NCBI GenBank assembly: GCA_963850995.1
Contig: CAWKNQ010000013.1
Location: 310,001 to 374,000, forward strand
DNA from: Gaiellasilicea sp963850995
GTDB taxonomy: Bacteria > Actinomycetota > Thermoleophilia > Gaiellales > Gaiellaceae
DNA: 64,000 nt
Direction of reading: 5' to 3'
The notes under the pieces were generated by a model. That model searched no databases, was not told the origin of the DNA, and was given only the letters and a program-made list of their open reading frames with translations. Each line of letters opens with the position of its first letter. The first letter of the stretch is position 1. The translations under genes and the position numbers were made by a program. Positions 16,869 to 24,712 of this stretch are shown in pieces.

Positions 16869-18860
16869 ATGGCTGACGGACCGAACAAGCCAAACCGCCC
16901 GATCCGGCCGCGCCAGGGAGCGCCCGGCCGGAAGCGGCGCGTCGTGATCGAGGGTGGCGGCCAGCGCCCGCGCGACGCGCGCCAGGCGCGCAACCGCGGC
17001 GACGTCCCGAAGGCGCCGCCACGCGAGATCGTCGCACCGACGGGCCCGGCCACCGTTCCGTCGGGTGTCTCGGTCCGCGACCTCTCCCAGGCGCTCGGCG
17101 TCCCCGCAGCCCAGATCATCAAGATCATGATGGGGCTCGGCCAGATGATCCAGATCACCCAGTCGCTCTCGGACGAGGAGGTCGAGCTGATCGGGGCCGA
17201 GCTCGGCCGCGAGATCACGATCAAGCACGCCGCCGACGAGGAAGAGGTGCCCGAGGTGTTCGAGGACGCCGAGGAGGACCTCGCGCCGCGGCCGCCGGTC
17301 GTGACGATCATGGGCCACGTCGACCACGGCAAGACGACGCTGCTCGACGCGATCCGCGAGACGTCAGTGGTCGCCACCGAGGCGGGCGGGATCACGCAGC
17401 ACATCGGCGCGTACCAGGCCGAGGTGGACGGGCGGAAGATCACGTTCCTCGATACCCCGGGCCACGAGGCGTTCACGGCGATGCGCGCCCGCGGCGCCAA
17501 GGTGACCGATATCGCGGTGCTGGTCGTCGCCGCCGACGACAGCGTGATGCCGCAGACGAAGGAGTCGATCTCGCACGCGCGCGCCGCGAACGTGCCGATC
17601 GTCGTCGCGGTCAACAAGATGGACGTCCCCGACGCGAACCCTGACCGGGTCAAGGCCGACCTCGCCGCCGAGGGCCTGCAGCCCGAGGACTGGGGCGGCA
17701 CGGTGCAGTTTTCGAACGTCTCCGCGAAGCAGAAGACGAACCTCGACGACCTGCTCGAGAAGGTCCTGCTCGTCGCCGACGCCGAGCTCGAGCTGACCGC
17801 GAACCCGACGGCGGAGGCGTCCGGCCCGATCATCGAGTCGCGGCTCGACGTCGGCCGCGGTCCCGTCGCGACGATGCTCGTCCACCGCGGCACGCTGCGC
17901 GTCGGTGACGCGATCGTCGCGGGTGACGCGTACGGCAAGGTTCGCGCGCTCCACGACTACCGCGGCGAGAAGGTCCAGGAGGCGCGCCCCGGTACGCCGG
18001 TCGAGATCCTCGGCTTCGACGCGCCGCCGCCGGCCGGCGAGCTCGCACGCGTCGTCGAGAACGAGCGTGAAGCCCGCCAGCTCGCACAGCGGCGCGGCCA
18101 GCGGCTGCGCACGGAGCAGCTCGCGCAGCGCTCGAAGGGCGGCGTCTCGCTCGAGTCGCTCTTCTCGCAGCTCCAGGAGGGCGCGGTGCAGGATCTGAAC
18201 CTCGTGCTCAAGGGGGACGTCGGCGGCTCGGTCGAGGCTGCCGTCTCCGAGCTCGCGAAGATCGAGCACCCCGAGGTCCGCGTGAGCGTCATCCACCAGG
18301 GCGTCGGGCCGATCACCGAGGGCGACATCATGCTCGCGTCTACCTCCAACGCGCTCGTCGTCGGCTTCAACGTGCGTCCGAACGCGGAGGCGCGCGCGCT
18401 CGCCGAGCGCGAGGGCGTCGACATCCGCACCTACCGTGTCATCTACCAGCTGACGGAGGACATCGAGCAGGCGCTCGTCGGCATGCTCTCCGCCGTCCAG
18501 ACCGAGGAGATCATCGGCGAGGCCGAGGTGCGGGCGCTCTTCAAGGTCTCCCGGCTCGGGACGATCGCCGGGTGCATGGTCACGAGCGGCGTCGTCCGCA
18601 GGAGCGCGCAGGTGCGGGTCGTCCGCGACGGCACGGTCATCTACGACACCACGATCGCCCAGCTGAAGCGGTTCAAGGAGGACGCGCGCGAGGTCGCCGA
18701 GGGCTTCGAGTGCGGCATCCTGCTCGACGGCTTCAACGACGTCAAGGAAGACGACGTGCTCGAGGCGTACGAGACGCGGGAGGTCGAGCGGACCTCGCTC
18801 GACGAGTCTGCCGGCGCTCCCGCTCCGTCCGCCTCGTCCGCGTCTTCGTCTTCCTCCTAG
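16869..18860 (+). CDS. infB: Translation initiation factor IF-2
   Basis: 663 aa. GTPase that brings fMet-tRNA to the ribosome. A short basic N-terminus (RPRQGAPGRKRRVVIEGGG) is followed by an IF2N domain (VSVRDLSQALGVPAAQIIKI) and the G domain: GHVDHGKTTLLD (G1), DTPGHEAF (G3) and NKMD (G4). Domains II-IV follow, with the conserved FNVRP in the last third. The N-terminal extension is much shorter than in E. coli (890 aa). ATG 16869 is preferred to TTG 16866. The protein ends in a Ser-rich tail. Confidence 0.97.
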   Translation: MADGPNKPNRPIRPRQGAPGRKRRVVIEGGGQRPRDARQARNRGDVPKAPPREIVAPTGPATVPSGVSVRDLSQALGVPAAQIIKIMMGLGQMIQITQSLSDEEVELIGAELGREITIKHAADEEEVPEVFEDAEEDLAPRPPVVTIMGHVDHGKTTLLDAIRETSVVATEAGGITQHIGAYQAEVDGRKITFLDTPGHEAFTAMRARGAKVTDIAVLVVAADDSVMPQTKESISHARAANVPIVVAVNKMDVPDANPDRVKADLAAEGLQPEDWGGTVQFSNVSAKQKTNLDDLLEKVLLVADAELELTANPTAEASGPIIESRLDVGRGPVATMLVHRGTLRVGDAIVAGDAYGKVRALHDYRGEKVQEARPGTPVEILGFDAPPPAGELARVVENEREARQLAQRRGQRLRTEQLAQRSKGGVSLESLFSQLQEGAVQDLNLVLKGDVGGSVEAAVSELAKIEHPEVRVSVIHQGVGPITEGDIMLASTSNALVVGFNVRPNAEARALAEREGVDIRTYRVIYQLTEDIEQALVGMLSAVQTEEIIGEAEVRALFKVSRLGTIAGCMVTSGVVRRSAQVRVVRDGTVIYDTTIAQLKRFKEDAREVAEGFECGILLDGFNDVKEDDVLEAYETREVERTSLDESAGAPAPSASSASSSSS

Positions 18861-19159
18861 TGCCCGCCGGCTGGGTCGGGATCCTCTCGGCCGAGCTCCA
18901 CTTTCCAGAGTCGCACTCGCTGAAGGAAAAGCGCATGTTCCTGCGGTCGGCCAAGGAGCAGCTGCGAAACCGGTTCGGCGCCTCGGTCGCGGAGGTCGAC
19001 CACCACGACGTCTGGCAGCGGGCCCGCATCACCGCCGCCGTCGTCGCGCGCGAGCACAGGGAGGCGGAGAAGCTTCTCGCCGACGCGGAGCGCTACCTGG
19101 CCTCGCGCGAATGGGAGCTGGGACCGGTCGAGCGCGAGGTCGTCACGCTCGAGGACTAG
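18860..19159 (+). CDS. ylxP: YlxP/DUF503 family protein
   Basis: 99 aa. DUF503 proteins are small, of uncertain function, and lie between infB and rbfA in many Gram-positives. Conserved features: LHFPESHSLKEKR and the following RNRFGASVAEVDHHDVWQRARI. GTG 18860 shares one base with the infB stop. The TAG stop is created by the left end of the 166-bp foldback element; without the element the frame would run nine codons further and overlap the rbfA ATG. Confidence 0.85.
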   Translation: MPAGWVGILSAELHFPESHSLKEKRMFLRSAKEQLRNRFGASVAEVDHHDVWQRARITAAVVAREHREAEKLLADAERYLASREWELGPVEREVVTLED

Positions 19160-19322
19160 AGGCTTGATGTGGAATTGGCGCGCTGTGGGGGCGCCTCAGA
19201 CCAAGCGAGAGCGGCTCGGCGTCCGCGGCGCAGGCTGGGTGCCTGCGCAAGGGCGCCGAGACGGTCTGGCGCCGCGTCTGAGGCGGTCACACAGCCCGTG
19301 CAGGTTTCACATCAAGCCTCTA
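19157..19322. repeat. 166-bp foldback (MITE-like) inverted-repeat element
   Basis: Outer arms of 15 bp match perfectly (19157-19171 with 19308-19322, extendable to 18 bp with one G-U pair). Nested inside are 10 bp (19192-19201 with 19276-19285), about 10 bp (19215-19224 with 19251-19260, one wobble) and an 8-bp hairpin with a 5-nt loop (19228-19235 with 19241-19248). Both ends are TA, so a 13-bp inverted repeat with a TA target duplication is possible. It codes for nothing evident and separates ylxP from rbfA. Confidence 0.75.
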
Positions 19323-19343
19323 CCCGCAGCTACCGTGCGGCCC

Positions 19344-19700
19344 ATGACCGAGCGCATGCGCAGGGTGAACGAATCGCTCCGCCAGGTGCTCTCGGAAGCT
19401 CTCCTCGAGCTGAAGGACCCGCGGATCGGCTTCGTCACCGTCACCGGCGTCGACACGTCCCCGGACCTGCGGCAGGCGACCGTCTACGTAAGCGTGCTCG
19501 GCGGCGAGAAGAAGCGGACCGCGAGCATGATCGGCCTCGACGCGGCGCACGGCGTCCTTCAGGCCCGGCTCTCCCGCGAGCTCCGGCTGAAGTGGACCCC
19601 GCACCTGTCGTTCGCATACGATCACGCGGTCGAGCACGGCGTGCGGATGTCCAAACTGATCGATGAGCTCGCCCCCGAACCAGACGACGACGGCAGCTGA
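19344..19700 (+). CDS. rbfA: Ribosome-binding factor A
   Basis: 118 aa. KH-like 30S maturation factor. Typical elements are RMRRVNESLRQVLSEAL, the LKDPRIGFVTVTGV strand and the VYVSVLGGE segment. ATG 19344 is chosen because the family begins just before RMRRVN; the longer open frame upstream lies inside the foldback element and is not coding. It overlaps nrnA by 38 nt. Confidence 0.95.
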   Translation: MTERMRRVNESLRQVLSEALLELKDPRIGFVTVTGVDTSPDLRQATVYVSVLGGEKKRTASMIGLDAAHGVLQARLSRELRLKWTPHLSFAYDHAVEHGVRMSKLIDELAPEPDDDGS

Positions 19701-20682
19701 CCTCGGGGCGGTCGTCGAGGCGATCCGCGGGCGCGACCGTTTCCTCGTCACGACGCACGAGAACCCCGACGGCGACGCCCTCGGGTCTCTGCTCGCCACC
19801 CACCTGGCGCTCCGCTCGCTCGGCAAGGACAGCGTCATGTTCCTGGCAGGCCCGTCGCCGCTGCCGGGCGAGTACCGGTTCCTGCCGCTCGAAGAGCTAC
19901 AGCGGGAGCTCCCTGACGACGCCGCCGAGCGGACGTTGATCGCAGTCGACTGCGCGAACGAGGCGCGTCTCGGCGCCGATCCGGCCGTGCTCCACCAGAC
20001 GCCCTTTACCGTCAACGTCGACCACCACCACGACAACTCGCGCTTCGGCGACGTGGACCTCGTCGTGCCGGGCGCCTCATCGACGAGCGAGGTGCTTCGC
20101 GACGTCCTCCACGAGCTCGGGGTCGAGCTGACGCCGGAGCTGGCCGAGCCGCTCTACGTCGCGCTCGTGACCGACACCGGCCGGTTTCAGTACGCGAACA
20201 CGACGCCGAAGGCACTCAGGCTCGCCGCCGAGCTGGTCGAGGCCGGAGCGGACGTGCACAAGGTCTTTCAGGGCGTCTACGAGAGCGTCCAGTTCGCCAA
20301 GCTGAAGCTGCTCGCGCGGGCGCTCGAGCGGGCGCAGGTGTACGAAGGCGGCGGGCTCGTCGTCTCCGTCCTGCTCCGCAACGACTTCGCAGAAGTCGGG
20401 GCCGTGGAGCCGTACTCGGAGGGGATCATCGACTTCCTCCGCGCGGTCGAGGGCGCGGACATGGCCGCGCTCATCCGGGAGCCGCCCCGCGGCGGCAGCC
20501 CGGCGCGACGGATCTCGCTGCGCGCGTCCCACGACGAGCTCGATGTGTCCGCAATCGCGCGTGGCGCGGGTGGGGGCGGCCACCGCCAGGCGGCCGGCTT
20601 CTCGAGCGACGAGTCGATCGACGAGATCACGGCGTTCCTCCGCCGCGAGTTTCTGGCCGCTGTCGCCGCGGCTGCCGGCTGA
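19663..20682 (+). CDS. nrnA: DHH/DHHA1 phosphoesterase (NrnA-like oligoribonuclease/pAp phosphatase)
   Basis: 339 aa. Degrades short RNA oligonucleotides and pAp. DHH-domain metal ligands are seen in TTHENPDGDALGS, in VDCAN, and in VDHHHDNSRFGDVD; the C-terminal DHHA1 domain has the GGGGHRQAAGF signature (near nt 20570-20600). ATG 19663 lies inside rbfA. nrnA is often found between rbfA and truB in Gram-positive bacteria, which agrees with the order here. Confidence 0.93.
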   Translation: MSSPPNQTTTAADLGAVVEAIRGRDRFLVTTHENPDGDALGSLLATHLALRSLGKDSVMFLAGPSPLPGEYRFLPLEELQRELPDDAAERTLIAVDCANEARLGADPAVLHQTPFTVNVDHHHDNSRFGDVDLVVPGASSTSEVLRDVLHELGVELTPELAEPLYVALVTDTGRFQYANTTPKALRLAAELVEAGADVHKVFQGVYESVQFAKLKLLARALERAQVYEGGGLVVSVLLRNDFAEVGAVEPYSEGIIDFLRAVEGADMAALIREPPRGGSPARRISLRASHDELDVSAIARGAGGGGHRQAAGFSSDESIDEITAFLRREFLAAVAAAAG

Positions 20683-21338
20683 TGCCGCCCAGAGGGCTCG
20701 AGCCGAGCGGGATCATCCTCGTCGACAAGCCCGCCGGGCCGTCGTCGTTCGCGATCGTCGCGCGTGTTCGCTCCCGCACCGGCGCGAGGATGGGGCATGC
20801 GGGAACTCTTGACCCTTTCGCGACAGGATTGTTGCTTCTGCTCTCCGGTCGGGCGACAAAATTGGCGGGATCGTTCGTCGGACTCGACAAGCGCTATCTC
20901 ACGGACGTCGATTTGACGGCTCGTACCTCGACGGGCGACCCGGAGGGGGACGTTGTCGAGCGGCACGACGCGCCGTCACCGGACGAGCTCGAGCGGCGGC
21001 TCGCGGGCCTCCGGGGCGAGATCGAGCTGCCGGTCCCGGCCGCCTCGGCGGTCAAGATCGGCGGCGAGCGCGCCTACAAGCTGCACCGACGCGGCGTCAG
21101 GGTGGAGATGCCGCTGCGGCGCTCGCGCGTCGACGCGCTCGACGTCATCGCGTATAGAGACGGCGTCGTCCGCCTCGACCTGCGCGTGAGCTCGGGCACG
21201 TACGTCCGGGCGATCGCCGAAGCGCTCGGGGGCCATTGCCAGACGCTGCGCCGGCTCGAGATCGGTCCGTTCAGCGTCGAGGACGCCGACGAGGAGCGGG
21301 TGATCCCCGCCGAGCAGGCGCTGGCGTTGGTGCCGTGA
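20682..21338 (+). CDS. truB: tRNA pseudouridine-55 synthase
   Basis: 218 aa. Forms pseudouridine 55 in the T-loop of tRNAs. The catalytic aspartate is Asp44 in HAGTLDPFATGLL, and the GTYVRAIAEALG and KxxGxRAYK-type motifs (VKIGGERAYKLHRRG) are present. It is shorter than the E. coli enzyme, lacking a full C-terminal PUA domain. The middle of the gene (about nt 20800-20900) is somewhat less GC-rich. It shares one base with nrnA and a GTGA overlap with ribF. Confidence 0.94.
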   Translation: MPPRGLEPSGIILVDKPAGPSSFAIVARVRSRTGARMGHAGTLDPFATGLLLLLSGRATKLAGSFVGLDKRYLTDVDLTARTSTGDPEGDVVERHDAPSPDELERRLAGLRGEIELPVPAASAVKIGGERAYKLHRRGVRVEMPLRRSRVDALDVIAYRDGVVRLDLRVSSGTYVRAIAEALGGHCQTLRRLEIGPFSVEDADEERVIPAEQALALVP

Positions 21339-22192
21339 CGGAGGGATCGCGGGGAGTCGCGGTCGCGATCGGCACGTTCGATGGCGTGCATCTCGGGCAT
21401 CGGCGCGTGGTCGAGGAGGCGCTTGCGACGGGGCTGCCGGTGCGGGCTGTCACCTTCCATCCCCACCCGCGCGGCGTTGTCAGCGGCAACCTGGTCGAGT
21501 TGATCTCGACGCTCGAGCGCCGGCTCGAGCTGCTCTCCGAGCTCGGTGTGGCCGAGACGACGGTGGTCGAGTTCACGCTCGAGCTGGCGGGGCAGGAGCC
21601 AGAGGTCTTCGCCCACGAGCGGCTGGCTGATGCCGCCGTAATCGTCGCGGGCGAGAACTTCCGCTTCGGCCGGAGGCGCGCCGGCGACCTCGAGCTGCTC
21701 GAGCGGCTGGGCTACGGCGTGCGGGCGGTCCCGCTCCTGGACGGAGTCTCGTCGAGCGAGATCCGCCGCCGGATGCACGCCGGCGAGGTTGAGGGCGCCG
21801 CACGCTTGCTCGGCCGGCCGCCGGAGCTGGACGGCGTCGTCGTCGCCGGCGACCAGCGCGGCGGCACGCTCGGCTTCCCAACGGCGAATCTGTCCGTCGA
21901 TCCGGCGCTGCTCGTGCCGAAGTACGGCATCTACGCCGGTGCCGCGCGGGCGGGCGAGGCGGGCACTCATCGCGCGGCGATCTCGATCGGCCTCAATCCG
22001 CACTACGGCGGGGAGGAGCGGCGGATCGAGCCACACCTGCTCGATTTCGAGGGAGACCTGTACGGAAGACGTCTCGTCGTCGAGCTGTGGCAGCGGCTTC
22101 GCGACGAGCAGGTCTTCGGGAGCGAGGCCGAGCTGGTCGAGCAGATCGCTCGGGACGTCGCCGCGACCCGGGAGGCCGTGCGGCCGGGGTAG
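21335..22192 (+). CDS. ribF: Bifunctional riboflavin kinase/FAD synthetase
   Basis: 285 aa. Converts riboflavin to FMN and FAD. The N-terminal FAD-synthetase domain has IGTFDGVHLGHRRV and GENFRFGRRRAGD; the C-terminal riboflavin kinase domain has GTLGFPTANL and the conserved PHLLDFEGDLYGR stretch. GTG 21335 forms a GTGA overlap with truB. truB-ribF adjacency is widely conserved. It ends the rimP-to-ribF run; an independent promoter follows. Confidence 0.95.
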   Translation: MTEGSRGVAVAIGTFDGVHLGHRRVVEEALATGLPVRAVTFHPHPRGVVSGNLVELISTLERRLELLSELGVAETTVVEFTLELAGQEPEVFAHERLADAAVIVAGENFRFGRRRAGDLELLERLGYGVRAVPLLDGVSSSEIRRRMHAGEVEGAARLLGRPPELDGVVVAGDQRGGTLGFPTANLSVDPALLVPKYGIYAGAARAGEAGTHRAAISIGLNPHYGGEERRIEPHLLDFEGDLYGRRLVVELWQRLRDEQVFGSEAELVEQIARDVAATREAVRPG

Positions 22193-22197
22193 GCAGG

Positions 22198-22203
22198 TAG
22201 GTT
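22198..22203 (+). promoter_or_regulatory. -10 box of the leaderless ABC-exporter transcript
   Basis: TAGGTT ends 6 nt before GTG 22210, directly after the ribF stop. Confidence 0.45.
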
Positions 22204-22209
22204 GAAGCC

Positions 22210-23136
22210 GTGAGCGTGAACGGCTCGATGATCCACGCCCGCGGCCTCGTGAAGCGCTTCGGCGACCTCGTCGCCGTCGACGGGATCGACCTCGACGTCC
22301 GTGCCGGCGAGGCGTTCGGCTTCCTCGGCCCGAACGGGGCAGGGAAGAGCTCGACGATGCGGATGATCGGCTGTGTCTCGCCGGTCACGGCCGGGACCCT
22401 CCGCATCCTGGGGCTCGATCCCGATGACGACGGCCCGGCGATCCGCGCCAGGCTCGGTGTCGTCCCCCAGCAGGACACGCTCGACTTCGAGCTGACCGTG
22501 CGCGAGAACGTGCTCATCTACGGCCGTTACTTCGGTCTCTCGCGGCGGGAGCTGCGGCCGCGGATCGAGGAGCTGCTCGAGTTCGTCCAGCTCTCCGAGC
22601 GAGCGGGCGACAGGGTCGAGCCGCTCTCCGGCGGGATGAAGCGGCGACTCACGATCGCACGCTCGCTCGTCAACGATCCCGACCTGCTCCTGCTCGACGA
22701 GCCGACGACCGGCCTCGACCCGCAGGCCCGACACGTCGTCTGGGACCGGCTCTTCCGCCTCAAGCAGCGTGGGAAGACGTTCGTCGTGACGACGCACTAC
22801 ATGGACGAGGCCGAGCAGCTCTGTGACCGGCTCGTCGTCATGGATCACGGCAGGATCGTCGCCGAGGGCTCTCCCTGGCAGCTGATCCAGCGCTACTCGT
22901 CCCGCGAGGTGGTCGAGGTCCGCTTCGACGACGAGCGCCCGCGGAACGGCGTCTTCGACGGCGCCGCCGACAGGGTCGAGGAGCTGCCGGACCGCGTTCT
23001 CCTCTATACAGGCGACGGCGATGCGACCGCAGCCGCGGTCGCCGGGCGCGGCCTGCCGCCGCACTCGACGCTCGTCCGGCGCTCGACGCTCGAGGACGTC
23101 TTCCTCCACCTGACGGGGCGCAGCCTCGTCGACTGA
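22210..23136 (+). CDS. ABC-2 type exporter, ATP-binding protein (DrrA/NodI-like)
   Basis: 308 aa. Walker A GPNGAGKSS near residue 38, Q-loop PQQDTLDFELTVRENV, signature LSGGMKRRL, Walker B LLLLDEPTTGLD and the H-loop TTHYMDEAE. The C-terminal 80 residues resemble the DrrA/NodI extension. It probably drives export of a drug, lipid or oligosaccharide through the two membrane proteins encoded next. The substrate is not evident. Confidence 0.92.
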   Translation: MSVNGSMIHARGLVKRFGDLVAVDGIDLDVRAGEAFGFLGPNGAGKSSTMRMIGCVSPVTAGTLRILGLDPDDDGPAIRARLGVVPQQDTLDFELTVRENVLIYGRYFGLSRRELRPRIEELLEFVQLSERAGDRVEPLSGGMKRRLTIARSLVNDPDLLLLDEPTTGLDPQARHVVWDRLFRLKQRGKTFVVTTHYMDEAEQLCDRLVVMDHGRIVAEGSPWQLIQRYSSREVVEVRFDDERPRNGVFDGAADRVEELPDRVLLYTGDGDATAAAVAGRGLPPHSTLVRRSTLEDVFLHLTGRSLVD

Positions 23137-23147
23137 CGGTTGATCTG

Positions 23148-23924
23148 ATGGAGAGCATCCTTCAGCCGCTGCGCGCCTACGAGCACTGGCTCGCGCAGTA
23201 CAAGCGTGTCTGGCGCGGGACGCTCGGCACGAGCCTCGTCAACCCGATTCTGTACCTGACCGCGCTCGGCGTCGGGCTCGGCACGCTGGTCGACCAGACG
23301 CAGAACGCCCCGGGCGGCGTTCCCTACCTCGACTTCGTCGCTCCGGGTCTCCTGGCTGCGGCCGCAATGCAAACTGCCGCGACCGAGTCGAGCTGGCCCG
23401 TCATGGCCGCGATCAAGTGGTCGCGCATCTACTACGCGATGATCGCGACGCCGCTGACCGAGCGGGACGCCTTCGTCGGCCACCAGCTCTTCGTGGCGAC
23501 GCGCGTTCTCACGTCCTCGGCCGCGTATCTCGTCGTCATCGCCGCGTTCGGAGCGGTCTCCTCCTGGCTCGGGCTGCTGGTCGTCCCGGTCGCCGTCCTG
23601 ATCGGGACGGCCTTCTCGATGCCGCTGGCCGCGGTCTCGGCCAGCGTCGAGAACGACAACACCTTCGTCACCATCTTCCGCTTCCTGATCGTGCCGATGT
23701 TCCTGTTCTCCGGCACCTTCTTTCCGGTCTCGCAGCTGCCGTTCGCGTTCGAGCTCGTCGCCTACATCACGCCCCTCTGGCACGGCGTCGCGGTCTGCAG
23801 GATGCTGACGCTCGGCGACGTCGACCCGGCCGCCGCGGTCGGTCACGTCGCCTACCTGCTCGCCTGGACGCTCGTCGGCTTCGAGCTCGCAAGGCGCGCG
23901 TATCGGCGGAGGCTGCTCGGATGA
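23148..23924 (+). CDS. ABC-2 type exporter, permease 1
   Basis: 258 aa with about six membrane segments and the ABC-2 signature LIVPMFLFSGTFFPVSQLP. NodJ/DrrB-like. ATG 23148 lies 11 nt after the ATPase stop. Its TGA overlaps the ATG of permease 2 (ATGA). The two permeases are homologous, so the pump is probably a heterodimer with a dimer of the ATPase. Confidence 0.9.
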   Translation: MESILQPLRAYEHWLAQYKRVWRGTLGTSLVNPILYLTALGVGLGTLVDQTQNAPGGVPYLDFVAPGLLAAAAMQTAATESSWPVMAAIKWSRIYYAMIATPLTERDAFVGHQLFVATRVLTSSAAYLVVIAAFGAVSSWLGLLVVPVAVLIGTAFSMPLAAVSASVENDNTFVTIFRFLIVPMFLFSGTFFPVSQLPFAFELVAYITPLWHGVAVCRMLTLGDVDPAAAVGHVAYLLAWTLVGFELARRAYRRRLLG

Positions 23925-24712
23925 CCACGATCGCCGGACGCCTGCTCAACCTGCCCGGCGGCCGCGGCGTTCACCTCTTCGAGCGGAATGTGATGAGCCA
24001 TCGCCGCACGTGGGCGATCATCGTCTCGGGCTTCTTCGAGCCGCTCTTCTACCTCCTCGCACTCGGGTACGGCCTCGGCGGCTATGTGGGCGAGGTTGTG
24101 ATCGACGGCGAGCCGATCGAGTACGCGGCCTTCGTCGCGCCGGCACTCCTCGCCGCGTCCGCGTTCAACGGCGCCTTCTACGACGCGACCAACATCTTCT
24201 GGAAGCTGCGCTACCAGAAGCTCTATGACGCCGTGCTCTCGACGCCGCTCGGCCCGAAGGACATCGCGGTCGGGGAGACGGCGTTCGCGCTCTTCCGCGG
24301 CCTGATCTACGCCGTCGGCTTCTTCGCCGTGATCCTCGCGCTCGGGCTCGTCTACTCGTGGTGGGCGCTCCTGGCGCTGCCCGCGACCGTCTTCATCGGC
24401 TTCGCCTTCGCCGGCGCCGGCATCGCCGCGGTCACGTACATGCGCAGCTGGCAGGACTTCGACATCCTCAACCTGGCCGTGCTGCCGATGTTCCTCTTCT
24501 CGGCGACGTTCTTCCCACTGTCGACCTATCCGGGCTGGCTTCAGGCGATCGTGCAGGTAACGCCGCTCTACCACGCTGTCTCGCTGCTGCGCGCGTTGAC
24601 GACGGGCGCGGTCGGCGGCGCCCAGCTCGTCGACGTCGCTTATCTCGCCATGCTCGGGCTCGGCGGCGCCTGGCTCGCGAGCCGCCGGATCGCGAAGCTG
24701 CTCCTCACCTGA
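23921..24712 (+). CDS. ABC-2 type exporter, permease 2
   Basis: 263 aa, about six membrane segments. It shares the motif LPMFLFSATFFPLSTYPGWL with permease 1 (near nt 24480-24540). ATG 23921 overlaps the previous stop; the longer upstream frame is a shadow of permease 1. It is followed by a convergent gamma-glutamyltransferase gene whose 3' end overlaps by a few bases. Confidence 0.9.
   Translation: MTTIAGRLLNLPGGRGVHLFERNVMSHRRTWAIIVSGFFEPLFYLLALGYGLGGYVGEVVIDGEPIEYAAFVAPALLAASAFNGAFYDATNIFWKLRYQKLYDAVLSTPLGPKDIAVGETAFALFRGLIYAVGFFAVILALGLVYSWWALLALPATVFIGFAFAGAGIAAVTYMRSWQDFDILNLAVLPMFLFSATFFPLSTYPGWLQAIVQVTPLYHAVSLLRALTTGAVGGAQLVDVAYLAMLGLGGAWLASRRIAKLLLT

Noticed and set aside
19157..19322. 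The foldback as SRP RNA, 6S RNA, tmRNA or RNase P RNA
   Set aside because: No SRP GGAA loop with its conserved flanks, no tmRNA tRNA-like ends, and none of the conserved RNase P cores were seen. The near-complete nested symmetry fits a foldback element better.
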